Part shown: positions 37,986 through 45,798 of the stretch, piece after piece
How positions within the stretch are numbered: the stretch's first letter is position 1
How the letters are laid out: each line of letters begins with the position of its first letter
Origin: Streptomyces sp. TLI_171
Lineage (GTDB): Bacteria; Actinomycetota; Actinomycetes; Streptomycetales; Streptomycetaceae
Length of the DNA: 64,000 nt
Direction: 5' to 3'
Assembly: GCF_003610255.1 (NCBI RefSeq)
Contig: NZ_RAPS01000001.1
Location: forward strand, 2,790,001 to 2,854,000
Position numbers and translations under genes: made by a program
Notes under the pieces: generated by a model
Seen by the model: the letters and a program-made list of their open reading frames with translations, nothing else
Database searches by the model: none
Told to the model about the DNA's origin: nothing

Positions 37986-38686
37986 GTCGTGCACCCGACC
38001 GGTCCGGAGGGCGCCTCCAGGCGGACCCCGACGCCGCGCACGGTGTGCAGGTAGCGCGGGCTGGAAGCGGTTTCGCCGAGCTTGCGGCGCAGCCAGGAGA
38101 GGTGGACGTCGATGGTCTGGTCGCCGCCGTAGGTCTGCCGCCAGACCTCGGCGAGGATCTCCTTGCGCGGGACGACCACGCCGGGGCGGGCGGCGAGGAA
38201 GGCCAGCAGGTCGAACTCGCGGCGGGTCAGGTCGAGGCGCTGCCCGTCGAGCAGGGCCTCGCGGCGCTGCGGGTCGATGGCGAGGCCGCCGACCCGCAGG
38301 ATCTGCGGGGCCATCAGGGCGCCGCCGCCGAGCCGGCGCAGGACCGCTGCCATCCGGGCGGTGAGATGCTCTCCGGAGAAAGGTTTCACCAGGTAGTCGT
38401 CCGCGCCGTCGTTCAACAGCCGGACGATCTCCGCCTCGTCGTCCCGTGCGGTGGAGATGATGACGGGAACGTTGGTCAGTCCGCGGATCATCTTGAGCGC
38501 CTCGCTGCCGTCCAGATCGGGCAGCCCCAGATCGAGGATCACCAGGTCGCAGCCGACCTGGGCGACTTCGCGCAGCGCTTCCAGCGCGGTGCCGACGGAG
38601 CGCACGGCGTGGCCGGTGTCGGCCAGATGGCGGATCAGGGCGGAACGCACAAAGGGGTCGTCCTCGACCACAAGCACTGTTGCCAT
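37982..38686 (-). CDS. OmpR/PhoB-family response regulator
   Basis: A 234-residue regulator. The receiver domain has the acidic pocket VVEDDPFVRS, the phospho-acceptor Asp in LVILDLGLPDLDG and the Lys in DYLVKPFSGEHL. The winged-helix domain LTRREFDLLAFLAARPGVVV and the C-terminal HLSWLRRKLGETASSPRYLH are OmpR-type. ATG at 38686 is the conserved start. It is cotranscribed with the kinase, and the targets are unknown. Confidence 0.93.
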   Translation of the reverse strand: MATVLVVEDDPFVRSALIRHLADTGHAVRSVGTALEALREVAQVGCDLVILDLGLPDLDGSEALKMIRGLTNVPVIISTARDDEAEIVRLLNDGADDYLVKPFSGEHLTARMAAVLRRLGGGALMAPQILRVGGLAIDPQRREALLDGQRLDLTRREFDLLAFLAARPGVVVPRKEILAEVWRQTYGGDQTIDVHLSWLRRKLGETASSPRYLHTVRGVGVRLEAPSGPVGCTT

Positions 38687-38865
38687 GGGGCTGCACGGTA
38701 CGGCATAGCGGCGAACTGGTCTGTACCTCGGGGGGTTCAGGACGCGCAGGAACGGGCAGGGGCTGGGGCTTTGCGGAAACCCGGCGGTCGTTTTCCGCAA
38801 GGTTACTGAGGATTGCCCGGGCCGCTGACCTGCCCGTGACCTTCGTACGGCAGGATGGGCCCGCG

Positions 38866-39390
38866 ATGCGGAGCGGACTGGTTCAACTGGGCGCCTGGAC
38901 GGCAGCCACCGGAGCAGCGGTGGCGTTGTCCTGGCTCGGCGTGCACGCGGTGCTCGTCGACACGGTGTTCGAACAGCCGGTGGCGGTGGCGCTGCCGTCG
39001 GTTGCCTCGTCGAGGACGGAGCCGGTCGCGCCCCCGCCGAACGAGTCGCCGTCGGCCGCGCCGGCCACCTCGGCCGCGCCGAGCCCGAGTCCCGATCCCG
39101 ACCCAGCGCCGGGGACGACCGCGCCCGCGAAGTCGACGACGGCCGCGCGCCGGTCGCCGACTCCGGCGGGGACGGTGCACAGCTACCTGCTGCCGGGCGG
39201 CCGGGTGGCGCTGGACCTGCAGCCCACCGAGGCGAAGCTGATCTCGGCGACGCCCGAGGTCGGCTGGAAGGTGCAGACCTGGCAGGGCGACAAGTGGCTG
39301 CGGATCAACTTCTCCAAGGACGACCGGGTCTCGCAGATGTGGGTGACCTGGAACGGCACCGAGCCGACGGTGCAGACCGAGCCGGGCTGA
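38866..39390 (+). CDS. Exported or membrane-anchored hypothetical protein
   Basis: A 174-residue protein with one N-terminal hydrophobic segment (WTAATGAAVALSWLGVHAVL), a Pro/Ser/Ala-rich linker (about 40-105) and a compact C-terminal domain (YLLPGGRVALDLQPTEAKLI, GWKVQTWQGDKWLRINFS). The C-terminal part looks like a small beta domain and the protein is probably extracytoplasmic. It is divergent from the two-component system, so it could be a target. No named family recognised. Confidence 0.7.
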   Translation: MRSGLVQLGAWTAATGAAVALSWLGVHAVLVDTVFEQPVAVALPSVASSRTEPVAPPPNESPSAAPATSAAPSPSPDPDPAPGTTAPAKSTTAARRSPTPAGTVHSYLLPGGRVALDLQPTEAKLISATPEVGWKVQTWQGDKWLRINFSKDDRVSQMWVTWNGTEPTVQTEPG

Positions 39391-39456
39391 CGGGCGGGGC
39401 GGACCGGCCGCACAATGTCGGTCGACGCCCGACCGCCCCGCCCCTGGAGCCGCCCC

Positions 39457-39939
39457 GTGCCCCCGCAGCCCGAAGCCATCGACGCGCTGGACGGAAAGCT
39501 GATCCGGCTGCTCGCCGAGGAGCCGCGGATCGGCGTGCTGGAGTGCTCGCGCCGCCTGCAGGTGGCGCGCGGCACCGTGCAGGCCCGGCTGGACCGGCTG
39601 CAGGCGCGCGGGGTGATCGGCGGTTTCGGTCCGCAGGTGGACCCGGCGGCGCTGGGCTACCCGGTGACGGCGTTCGCCACCCTGGAGATCTCCCAAGGGC
39701 AGGGCGCGGACGTCCGGGCGCACCTGGCGGCGGTGCCGGAGGTGCTGGAGCTGCACACCATCACGGGGCACGGCGACATGCTGGTGCGGATCGTGGCCCG
39801 TTCGAACGCGGACCTGCAGCGGGTGATCGACCGGGTGGTGGGCTTCGACGGGATCGTCCGGGCGTCGACCGCGATCGCGTTGGAGAACCCCGTGCCGTAC
39901 CGGGTACTGCCGCTGGTCGACCAGGCGGCCGGCTCCTGA
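39457..39939 (+). CDS. Lrp/AsnC-family regulator
   Basis: A 160-residue feast/famine regulator: N-terminal helix-turn-helix (AIDALDGKLIRLLAEEPRIG; RRLQVARGTVQARLDRL) and a C-terminal RAM ligand domain (ITGHGDMLVRIVARSNADLQ). GTG at 39457 follows GGAG at seven bases; an in-frame ATG at 39415 would add a disordered tail. It resembles HpdA-type AsnC regulators of tyrosine catabolism in Streptomyces, but the hpd gene usually found beside hpdA is not here. Confidence 0.88.
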   Translation: MPPQPEAIDALDGKLIRLLAEEPRIGVLECSRRLQVARGTVQARLDRLQARGVIGGFGPQVDPAALGYPVTAFATLEISQGQGADVRAHLAAVPEVLELHTITGHGDMLVRIVARSNADLQRVIDRVVGFDGIVRASTAIALENPVPYRVLPLVDQAAGS

Positions 39940-40001
39940 GCGTCACCGCAGCGACTGCGGAGGGTCACTGACGGCCGGTCAATGTCGTCGCCAGGGCGTG
40001 T

Positions 40002-40035
40002 CGCCGGGCCCCGGCCGGTTTTTTTGGCATATGCC
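40002..40035. promoter_or_regulatory. T-tract and GGCATATGCC palindrome before IclR-type gene
   Basis: A GC-rich inverted repeat (GCCGG/CCGGC) followed by seven T residues looks like an intrinsic terminator for the AsnC gene. It runs directly into GGCATATGCC (40026-40035), a perfect 10-bp palindrome in an AT-rich patch, 125 bp before the IclR-type start and a possible operator. Confidence 0.5.
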
Positions 40036-40159
40036 TTTTGCTCGTGCACGCCAAGATCGCAGCCATGAGCATACGGACCGCACTCCCTGAGTGCTCGCCA
40101 GCTGTCCCACCGTCAGCACAGCCCGGCCGAGGACCCGTTCCGACCGCGGGGGCCGCCCG

Positions 40160-40921
40160 ATGAGCCGGATCACCGACGCGCCGACCACCCTGATCACCTC
40201 CGCGCAGCGCGCGCTGCGCCTGCTGGAGGCCGCCGCCCGCCACCCGGCGGGCGCCACCGCCAAGCAGCTGGCCCGGGACACCGGGCTGGCCCTCGGCACC
40301 ACCTACCACCTGCTGCGCACCCTGGTGCACGACAGCTACCTGGAGCGCCGCGAGGGCCTGTACTGCACCGGGCCCGCGGTCTCCGGACTCACCCGGGAGG
40401 AGAGTCCGGCGGCCGGCCGCTCCCGGCTGGACGGGCTGCTCGGCCGGCTCGCCCACGAGCTGTCCGCGGCCGTCCACTTCGCCTGGTACAAGGACGGCGA
40501 GGTCGACCTGGTCGCGGCGGCGGCCGCACCCGGCGCCCCCACCGCCGATCCGCGGCACTTCCGGTCCGGCGCGCACGCCCACGCGGCCGGCAAGACCCTG
40601 CTGGCGCTGATGTCGGCCGAGGAGCGGCGGGCCCACCTGGCCCGCTACCCGATGGTGCCGTTCACCCCCTACACCCTGCGCGAGCCCGCCCACCTGCCGC
40701 TGCTGCCCAAGCAGGGCCCGCAGCGGGCGGTGCCGATCACCCAGTACCAGGAGTACGCGCTGGGCACCGCCGGGGCGGCGGTGCCGATCGTGCTGGGCAG
40801 CGGGCTGGCGGCGGTGGCGGTGGCGCTGCCGATGACCCAGGCGCACCGGTTACCCGAGATCGCCGGCCAACTGCGCACCCGGGTCGGCGACGACCTGGTG
40901 ACCGCCGCGTTCGGGCTGTAG
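40160..40921 (+). CDS. IclR-family transcriptional regulator
   Basis: A 253-residue regulator with an N-terminal winged helix (SAQRALRLLEAAARHPAGAT; AKQLARDTGLALGTTYHLLR) and a C-terminal effector domain (RLDGLLGRLAHELSAAVHFA, HAAGKTLLALMSAEERRAHL). ATG at 40160. The effector domain has an atypical end, with QYQEYALGTAGAAVPIVLG in place of the usual Cys/Ser-containing strand. Together with the AsnC gene it recalls the hpdA/hpdR region of S. coelicolor. That identity is a guess. Confidence 0.83.
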   Translation: MSRITDAPTTLITSAQRALRLLEAAARHPAGATAKQLARDTGLALGTTYHLLRTLVHDSYLERREGLYCTGPAVSGLTREESPAAGRSRLDGLLGRLAHELSAAVHFAWYKDGEVDLVAAAAAPGAPTADPRHFRSGAHAHAAGKTLLALMSAEERRAHLARYPMVPFTPYTLREPAHLPLLPKQGPQRAVPITQYQEYALGTAGAAVPIVLGSGLAAVAVALPMTQAHRLPEIAGQLRTRVGDDLVTAAFGL

Positions 40922-40958
40922 GCCCGCGCGCCGTTCCCGGGGGAGGCTTCCTGTTCGA

Positions 40959-40991
40959 GGGCCGGGCGCACGGGGGTGCACGCCCGGTCCC
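40959..40991. terminator. Terminator between convergent genes
   Basis: GGGCCGGGCG (40959-40968) pairs with CGCCCGGTCC (40981-40990), one G-U included, between the IclR-type gene and the S16 protease gene. Confidence 0.7.
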
Positions 40992-41010
40992 ACCGACCGC
41001 GTGCGGGCGG

Positions 41011-41838
41011 TCAGCAGTGCGGGACGGCGCCGCCGTTGTTCAGCGCGCCGAGGGCGGCGATCGAGTCGGCCAGCGTGTCCACCGGGACCAGTTGCAGGCC
41101 GGCCGGGGTGTTGACCTTGCCCTGGGTGCACTCGCTGCGCGGCAGCAGGAACACCGTCGCCCCGGCCGCGGCCGCGGCCTGGGTCTTCAGCGGGACGCCG
41201 CCGACCTCGCCGATCCGGCCGTCCGGGTCCACCGTGCCGGTGCCCGCCACGGTCTTCCCGCCGGTCAGGTCACCGCCCTCGCCGTTGCCGTTGATCTTGT
41301 CGACGATGCCCAGCGCCAGCATCTGCCCCGCGCTGGGGCCGCCGATGTCGCCGAGGTCGATGGTCACCTTCACCTGGTCCGGCGAGAGGTGCAGGTAGCC
41401 GAGCGCGGCCAGCGTGGCGCTGTCCTGGGACTCCGTCATCTGCTGCAGCGTCACCTCGTTGGCCTTCGCCGGATCGGACTGCGGGTACACCTCCTCGGTG
41501 GGGACCACCGCCTGCTTGCCGTCGCCCCAGGCCCGCAGCGAGTCCCAGAACGAGTTGCGGTCACCCGGGTTGGTGGCCGAGATGGTGACCGCGCGCAGCT
41601 GCCCGGAGGTCTGCCGGAGCTGGGTGCCGGTGATCGTGATCACCGGTCGGCCGTTGTACTGCCCCAGGGTGTCGGCGGTGATGCCGGGCGACTCCAGGGT
41701 GTACGGCAGCGGCACGAACGCGGCCACCGCGAGCAGCGCGACCACCGGCAGCGCGCACAGGCCGAGGGCGCGGGCCCGCAGGGAGGTCAGGACCGAGGGC
41801 GACGGGTTCTGGGAAGCCACACCCGCATCCAAACACAC
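41011..41838 (-). CDS. Membrane-anchored PDZ/S16 (Lon-type) protease, YlbL-like
   Basis: A 275-residue protein with one N-terminal membrane segment (ALGLCALPVVALLAVAAFVP), a region resembling a reduced PDZ domain, and a C-terminal Lon-type proteolytic domain. The catalytic Ser is in GGPSAGQMLALGIVDKI and the Lys in PLKTQAAAAAGATVFLLP. YlbL-type proteases are widespread in Gram-positives and act on exported proteins. Both candidate starts are GTG (41838 and 41820). The protein is shorter than typical YlbL (about 340), the PDZ part being trimmed. Confidence 0.85.
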   Translation of the reverse strand: MCLDAGVASQNPSPSVLTSLRARALGLCALPVVALLAVAAFVPLPYTLESPGITADTLGQYNGRPVITITGTQLRQTSGQLRAVTISATNPGDRNSFWDSLRAWGDGKQAVVPTEEVYPQSDPAKANEVTLQQMTESQDSATLAALGYLHLSPDQVKVTIDLGDIGGPSAGQMLALGIVDKINGNGEGGDLTGGKTVAGTGTVDPDGRIGEVGGVPLKTQAAAAAGATVFLLPRSECTQGKVNTPAGLQLVPVDTLADSIAALGALNNGGAVPHC

Positions 41839-41888
41839 CGCGGGGCCCGCCAGGGACGCCCGCGCGGAGGGACCCGCCCGCCGCCGGC

Positions 41889-42539
41889 TCAGCGCAGCGC
41901 GTCGGCGACCTCGGTGGCGGCCTCCACCACGCGCGGGCCGACCCGCTCGGGCACCAGGCCGTTGAGCATCACCACGCCGACGCTGCCCTCGATGCCGCTC
42001 AGGCCGATCAGCGCGGCGGCGGCCCCGCTGGCCCCGGACTGCTCCTCGGCGCGGGTGATCACGAAGCCCTGCTCGGGGCGGCGCTGGCCGGGGAAGCTGC
42101 GGGCCTCCAGGATGGCGCGGCCGGCCGCGCTCTCGGTGAGCGGGTGGCGCAGACCGGTGCGGTAGGCGACGTGGAAGTCCGTCCAGGTCGGCTCGACCAC
42201 CGCGACGGCGAGCGCCTCGTTGCCGTCGACCAGGGTGAGGTGGGCGGTCGCGCCGAGGTCCTCGGCGAGCGAGCGCAGCGCGGGGAGCGCGGCCTCGCGC
42301 AGCAGCGGGTGCACGCGGTGGGCCAGGCGCAGCACGCCGAGGCCGACCCGGGCCCGGCCGCCGATGTCCCGGCGGACCAGTCCGTGCTGTTCCAGGGTGG
42401 CCAACAGGCGGTAGACCACGGTGCGGTTGACGGCCAGTCGGGCGGCCAGCTCGGTCACCGTCAGCCCGCGCTCGGAGTCGGCCAGCAGTTTCAGTACCCG
42501 GACACCTCTGTCCAGGGTCTGGGATGTCTCAGCAGTCAC
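41889..42539 (-). CDS. IclR-family regulator
   Basis: A 216-residue IclR-type regulator. The winged helix is TLDRGVRVLKLLADSERGLT with LAARLAVNRTVVYRLLATLE. The effector domain (REAALPALRSLAEDLGATAH, LTESAAGRAILEARSFPGQ) is slightly shorter than usual. GTG at 42539. A second IclR-family gene lies 1 kb away on the other strand. The upstream gap (42540-42895) is its control region. Confidence 0.87.
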   Translation of the reverse strand: MTAETSQTLDRGVRVLKLLADSERGLTVTELAARLAVNRTVVYRLLATLEQHGLVRRDIGGRARVGLGVLRLAHRVHPLLREAALPALRSLAEDLGATAHLTLVDGNEALAVAVVEPTWTDFHVAYRTGLRHPLTESAAGRAILEARSFPGQRRPEQGFVITRAEEQSGASGAAAALIGLSGIEGSVGVVMLNGLVPERVGPRVVEAATEVADALR

Positions 42540-42895
42540 GGGGCGCCAGGTCCTTTCCGCGGCGAGTCCGACCCTACGGCAGAACTGCCGTGGGCCGCAC
42601 CGGAATTGATCGCGCGCTGGAGGGGTTGTCCGGCGCGGGAGTCCGGCCTCGACGACGTCGGCTCGGCGCAGAGCTCCGCGGCACTCCGCCGGGCTTCGGG
42701 GTGGGGCCCGGGTGAGTGTGGGGAGACGCTAATGAACCAGGGGCGCGCTGCGGAAGTGTTTGTCCAAAATTCGGTCAGCATCGATGGAAAGTCGTGACTA
42801 AAAACCGGATAAGACGCCCATAATCCACGCCCCGACCGCGCGGGTGTTCGATATCTGACCGCTACCCGGACAGGCCGCCCGCCCGCCGCGGCGGG
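42540..42895. other. Control region upstream of IclR gene
   Basis: A 356-bp non-coding stretch. An AT-richer patch at about 42730-42830 contains TTGGAC on the - strand, possibly part of a promoter for the IclR gene. I see no gene, hairpin or repeat that I can name. Confidence 0.4.
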
Positions 42896-43363
42896 TCAGA
42901 GCAGGTTGCGGCCGACCGTCCAGAGCCCGGCGGCGACCAGCAGCGCGGTCACCGCGCGCGGCCCGAGGCGCAGCCGCCAGTGCCGGCCGGCCAGGCCGTG
43001 CCGCAGTCGGACCACGAACCAGGCGGCGACGAACGGGAGGGCCAGCAGCAGTGCGGCGTTGTCGTGCCAGGCGGCGGCGAGGTCGCCGTGCAGCAGGTCG
43101 TACGCCATCCGGGTCCCGCCGCAGCCGGGGCACTGCAGGCCGGTCAGCCGGCGCCAGGGGCAGAACGGCAGCGCCTGCCCGGGCAGGTGCGGGTCGCGGG
43201 TCCACAGGTACGCCGAGCCGGCCGCCGCCGCGGCCAGCAGGCCGAGCGGGGCGGCCGCGGGGTGCCGCAGGGCCGCCCGGAGGCCCGGGAACGGCCGACG
43301 GCCGGCGCCCCCGCCGCGGGTGTCCGCGGGGCGGGGGCGCCGGCCGGTCGGTTCGGCGTGCAC
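42896..43363 (-). CDS. DUF2752 membrane protein
   Basis: A 155-residue integral membrane protein of the DUF2752 family. The signature CPWRRLTGLQCPGCGGTRM carries the CPxCGxTR-type motif. Three hydrophobic segments are visible (about 40-55, 100-120 and 135-150). It begins one base after the TM2 gene stop, so the pair is an operon. The function is unknown. Confidence 0.87.
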   Translation of the reverse strand: MHAEPTGRRPRPADTRGGGAGRRPFPGLRAALRHPAAAPLGLLAAAAAGSAYLWTRDPHLPGQALPFCPWRRLTGLQCPGCGGTRMAYDLLHGDLAAAWHDNAALLLALPFVAAWFVVRLRHGLAGRHWRLRLGPRAVTALLVAAGLWTVGRNLL

Positions 43364-43364
43364 G

Positions 43365-43601
43365 TCAGGACTTCAGCACGCGGCCCTGGGCGTCGGTGCG
43401 GGTGTCGCTGACCAGGAAGAGAATGCCGTCGATCAGCGACCAGAAGCCGAGGCCGCCGCAGGTGAGCAGCTGGGCGATGCCCATGCCGACGTGGCCGGTG
43501 TAGAAGCGGCCGATGCCGAGGTAGCCGAAGAAGATCTGCAGCAGGCCGGCGACGACCTTCGACTTGTCGGACTGTGCGGGGTTCTGGGCGGGGTACGCCA
43601 C
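43365..43601 (-). CDS. TM2-domain protein
   Basis: A 78-residue membrane protein with two hydrophobic segments joined by a short turn: KVVAGLLQIFFGYLGIGRFY, GHVGMGIAQLL and GFWSLIDGILFLV. The G-x-G-R-F-Y and D-G-I motifs are the TM2 signature. It is translationally close-coupled with the downstream DUF2752 gene. TM2 proteins are often co-encoded with DUF2752, but no activity is established. Confidence 0.9.
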   Translation of the reverse strand: MAYPAQNPAQSDKSKVVAGLLQIFFGYLGIGRFYTGHVGMGIAQLLTCGGLGFWSLIDGILFLVSDTRTDAQGRVLKS

Positions 43602-43790
43602 GGGGGGACTCCTCTTGGGATGCGGGGCCGGTCCGTCGGTGAAGACGGAACCGGCGGGTTCACCGCATGCCGAGGCGTCACCACGCGTGTTGGTCCCCCC
43701 AGCACCGGCACGCGGAAGATTAGCGGATCATCGGACCGCTCGTCTCCACACTTTCTTTGCCAAGTGTTGGGAAAGCCGACTGACGGTTCG

Positions 43791-45638
43791 TCAGCCCTGC
43801 GTCGCCCACTCCCGGATCCGCGCGATCCGCGCCTTCAACTGGTTGGCCGTGGCCTGCGCGGTGAGCGGGCCGCCGCACTGCCGGCGCAGCTCGTTGTGGA
43901 TGGTGCCGTGCGGCTGCTCGGTGCGGTGGTGCCAGGCCGCGACCAGCGCGTTCAGCTCCTTGCGCAGCTCGCGCAGCTCCTGATGGGTCACCACCGGGCG
44001 TTCCTCGGCGGGGAGTTCCAGCAGGTCGGCCTCCTCGGCCGGCTTCGCCTTGGAACGCTGGATCTGCCGGTGCTGACGTTTCTGCAGCAGCATCTGCACC
44101 TGGTCCGGTTCGAGCAGGCCCGGAATGCCGAGGTAGTCCTCCTCCTCCTCGCTGCCCGGGTGCGCCTGCATGCCGAACTCCATGGCGTTGTACAGCACCC
44201 GGTCGAAGACCGCCTCGCTGCCCAGCGCCTCGTAGGAGAACTCCTCGCCCGCGGTGTCCGGCCCGTCGTTGGCCTTCTCGGCCTCGGCGAGCAGCCGGTC
44301 CTCCTCGTCGAACAGCCCGTCGCCCTCCTTCTTCGGGCGGTCCAGGACGTGGTCGCGCTGCAGTTCCATCTCGTTGGCGAAGCCGAGCAGCATCGGGATG
44401 GTCGGCAGGAACACCGAGGCGGTCTCGCCGCGCTTGCGGGCGCGGACGAAACGGCCGACGGCCTGGGCGAAGAACAGCGGGGTGGAGATCGAGGTGGCGT
44501 ACACGCCGACGCACAGCCGGGGCACGTCGACGCCCTCGGACACCATTCGGACGGCCACCATCCAGCGCGAGGTGCCCTCCGCGTAGTCGGAGATCCGCTG
44601 GGAGGCCTCGGACTCGTCGGAGAGCACCAGGGCGACCTTCTCGCCGGTGATCTCGCGCAGCATCTTGGCGTAGGCGCGGGCCACCGTCTGGTCGGTGGCG
44701 ATCACCAGGCCGCCGGCGTCCGGGATGCCCTTGCGGACCTCGGTCAGCCGCCGGTCGGCGGCCTGCAGCACCGCCGGGATCCACTCGCCCTGCGGGGACA
44801 GCGCGGTCCGCCAGGCCTGGGCGATCAGGTCCTTGGTCATCGGCTCGCCGAGCCGGGCCTCCAGCTCGTCGCCGGACTTGGTGCGCCAGCGCATGTTGCC
44901 GGAGTAGCTGAGGAAGATCACCGGCCGGACCACGTGGTCGGCCAGCGCGTGCCCGTAGCCGTAGGTGTAGTCGGCGATCGACTTGCGGATGCCGTCGCTC
45001 CCGGCGTCGTACTGGACGAACGGGATCGGGTTGGTGTCCGAGCGGAACGGGGTGCCGGTGAGGGCCAGCCGGCGGGTGGCCGGCTCGAACGCCTCGAAGC
45101 AGGCCTCGCCCCAGGACTTGGAGTCGCCGGCGTGGTGGATCTCGTCCATGATCACCAGCGTCTTGCGGGCCTCGGTCCGGTTCCGGTGCAGCATCGGGTT
45201 CACCCCGACGCCCGCGTACGTCACCACGATGCCCTGGTAGTCCTTGGACAGCGGGCCCGAGGAGTACGCCGGGTCCAGCCGGATCCCTATCCGGGCGGCG
45301 GCCTCCGCCCACTGCTTCTTCAGGTGCTCGGTGGGCGCGACCACGGTGATCTGCTGCACCAGGTGGTTGTGCAGCAGGTAGGACGCCAGGGTCAGGGCGA
45401 AGGTGGTCTTTCCCGCGCCCGGGGTCGCGACCGCCAGGAAGTCCCGGGGCTGCTTCTCGATGTACGCGTCCAGCGCGCCCTGCTGCCAGGCCCGCAGGCG
45501 GCCCGCGGTGCCCCAGGGGGCGCGACCGGGGAAGGCCGGGGACAGATGCGCGGCGGCGGAGGTTCCGCTCGGGCGGGGGTGGGTGCTGTCGGCGTGCGAG
45601 AACAGCGGGGACATCGAGGAGGAGGCGGCGGTAGTCAC
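43791..45638 (-). CDS. DEAD/DEAH-box helicase (superfamily 2)
   Basis: A 615-residue SF2 helicase/translocase. Walker A is AVATPGAGKTTFALTLA, motif Ia VVAPTEHLKKQW, motif II LVIMDEIHHAGDS, motif III ALTGTP, motif V MVSEGVDVPRLCVG and motif VI QAVGRFVRARKRGET. The C-terminal third (from about residue 430) is a helical extension specific to Actinobacteria. GTG at 45638 is used; ATG at 45614 is possible. Members are annotated as XPB/RadD-like helicases, and a repair role is likely but not shown. The stop lies inside a TGACG-N3-CGTCA palindrome (43781-43793). Confidence 0.9.
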   Translation of the reverse strand: MTTAASSSMSPLFSHADSTHPRPSGTSAAAHLSPAFPGRAPWGTAGRLRAWQQGALDAYIEKQPRDFLAVATPGAGKTTFALTLASYLLHNHLVQQITVVAPTEHLKKQWAEAAARIGIRLDPAYSSGPLSKDYQGIVVTYAGVGVNPMLHRNRTEARKTLVIMDEIHHAGDSKSWGEACFEAFEPATRRLALTGTPFRSDTNPIPFVQYDAGSDGIRKSIADYTYGYGHALADHVVRPVIFLSYSGNMRWRTKSGDELEARLGEPMTKDLIAQAWRTALSPQGEWIPAVLQAADRRLTEVRKGIPDAGGLVIATDQTVARAYAKMLREITGEKVALVLSDESEASQRISDYAEGTSRWMVAVRMVSEGVDVPRLCVGVYATSISTPLFFAQAVGRFVRARKRGETASVFLPTIPMLLGFANEMELQRDHVLDRPKKEGDGLFDEEDRLLAEAEKANDGPDTAGEEFSYEALGSEAVFDRVLYNAMEFGMQAHPGSEEEEDYLGIPGLLEPDQVQMLLQKRQHRQIQRSKAKPAEEADLLELPAEERPVVTHQELRELRKELNALVAAWHHRTEQPHGTIHNELRRQCGGPLTAQATANQLKARIARIREWATQG

Positions 45639-45798
45639 GGTCTCCGAACAGGGTCGTCGCAGGTCAGGGCCTGTGCGAGGCCCCGTTCCCGCGGGCGGCG
45701 GGCGGTCGTGGAACCCGCCCAGCCTAGCCCCTTCGCCACCCCGTTCGGCGGCGGCGGCGCGCTCCTGTGGCGCGCGTCCCACTCCGGTCGGGCACCCG

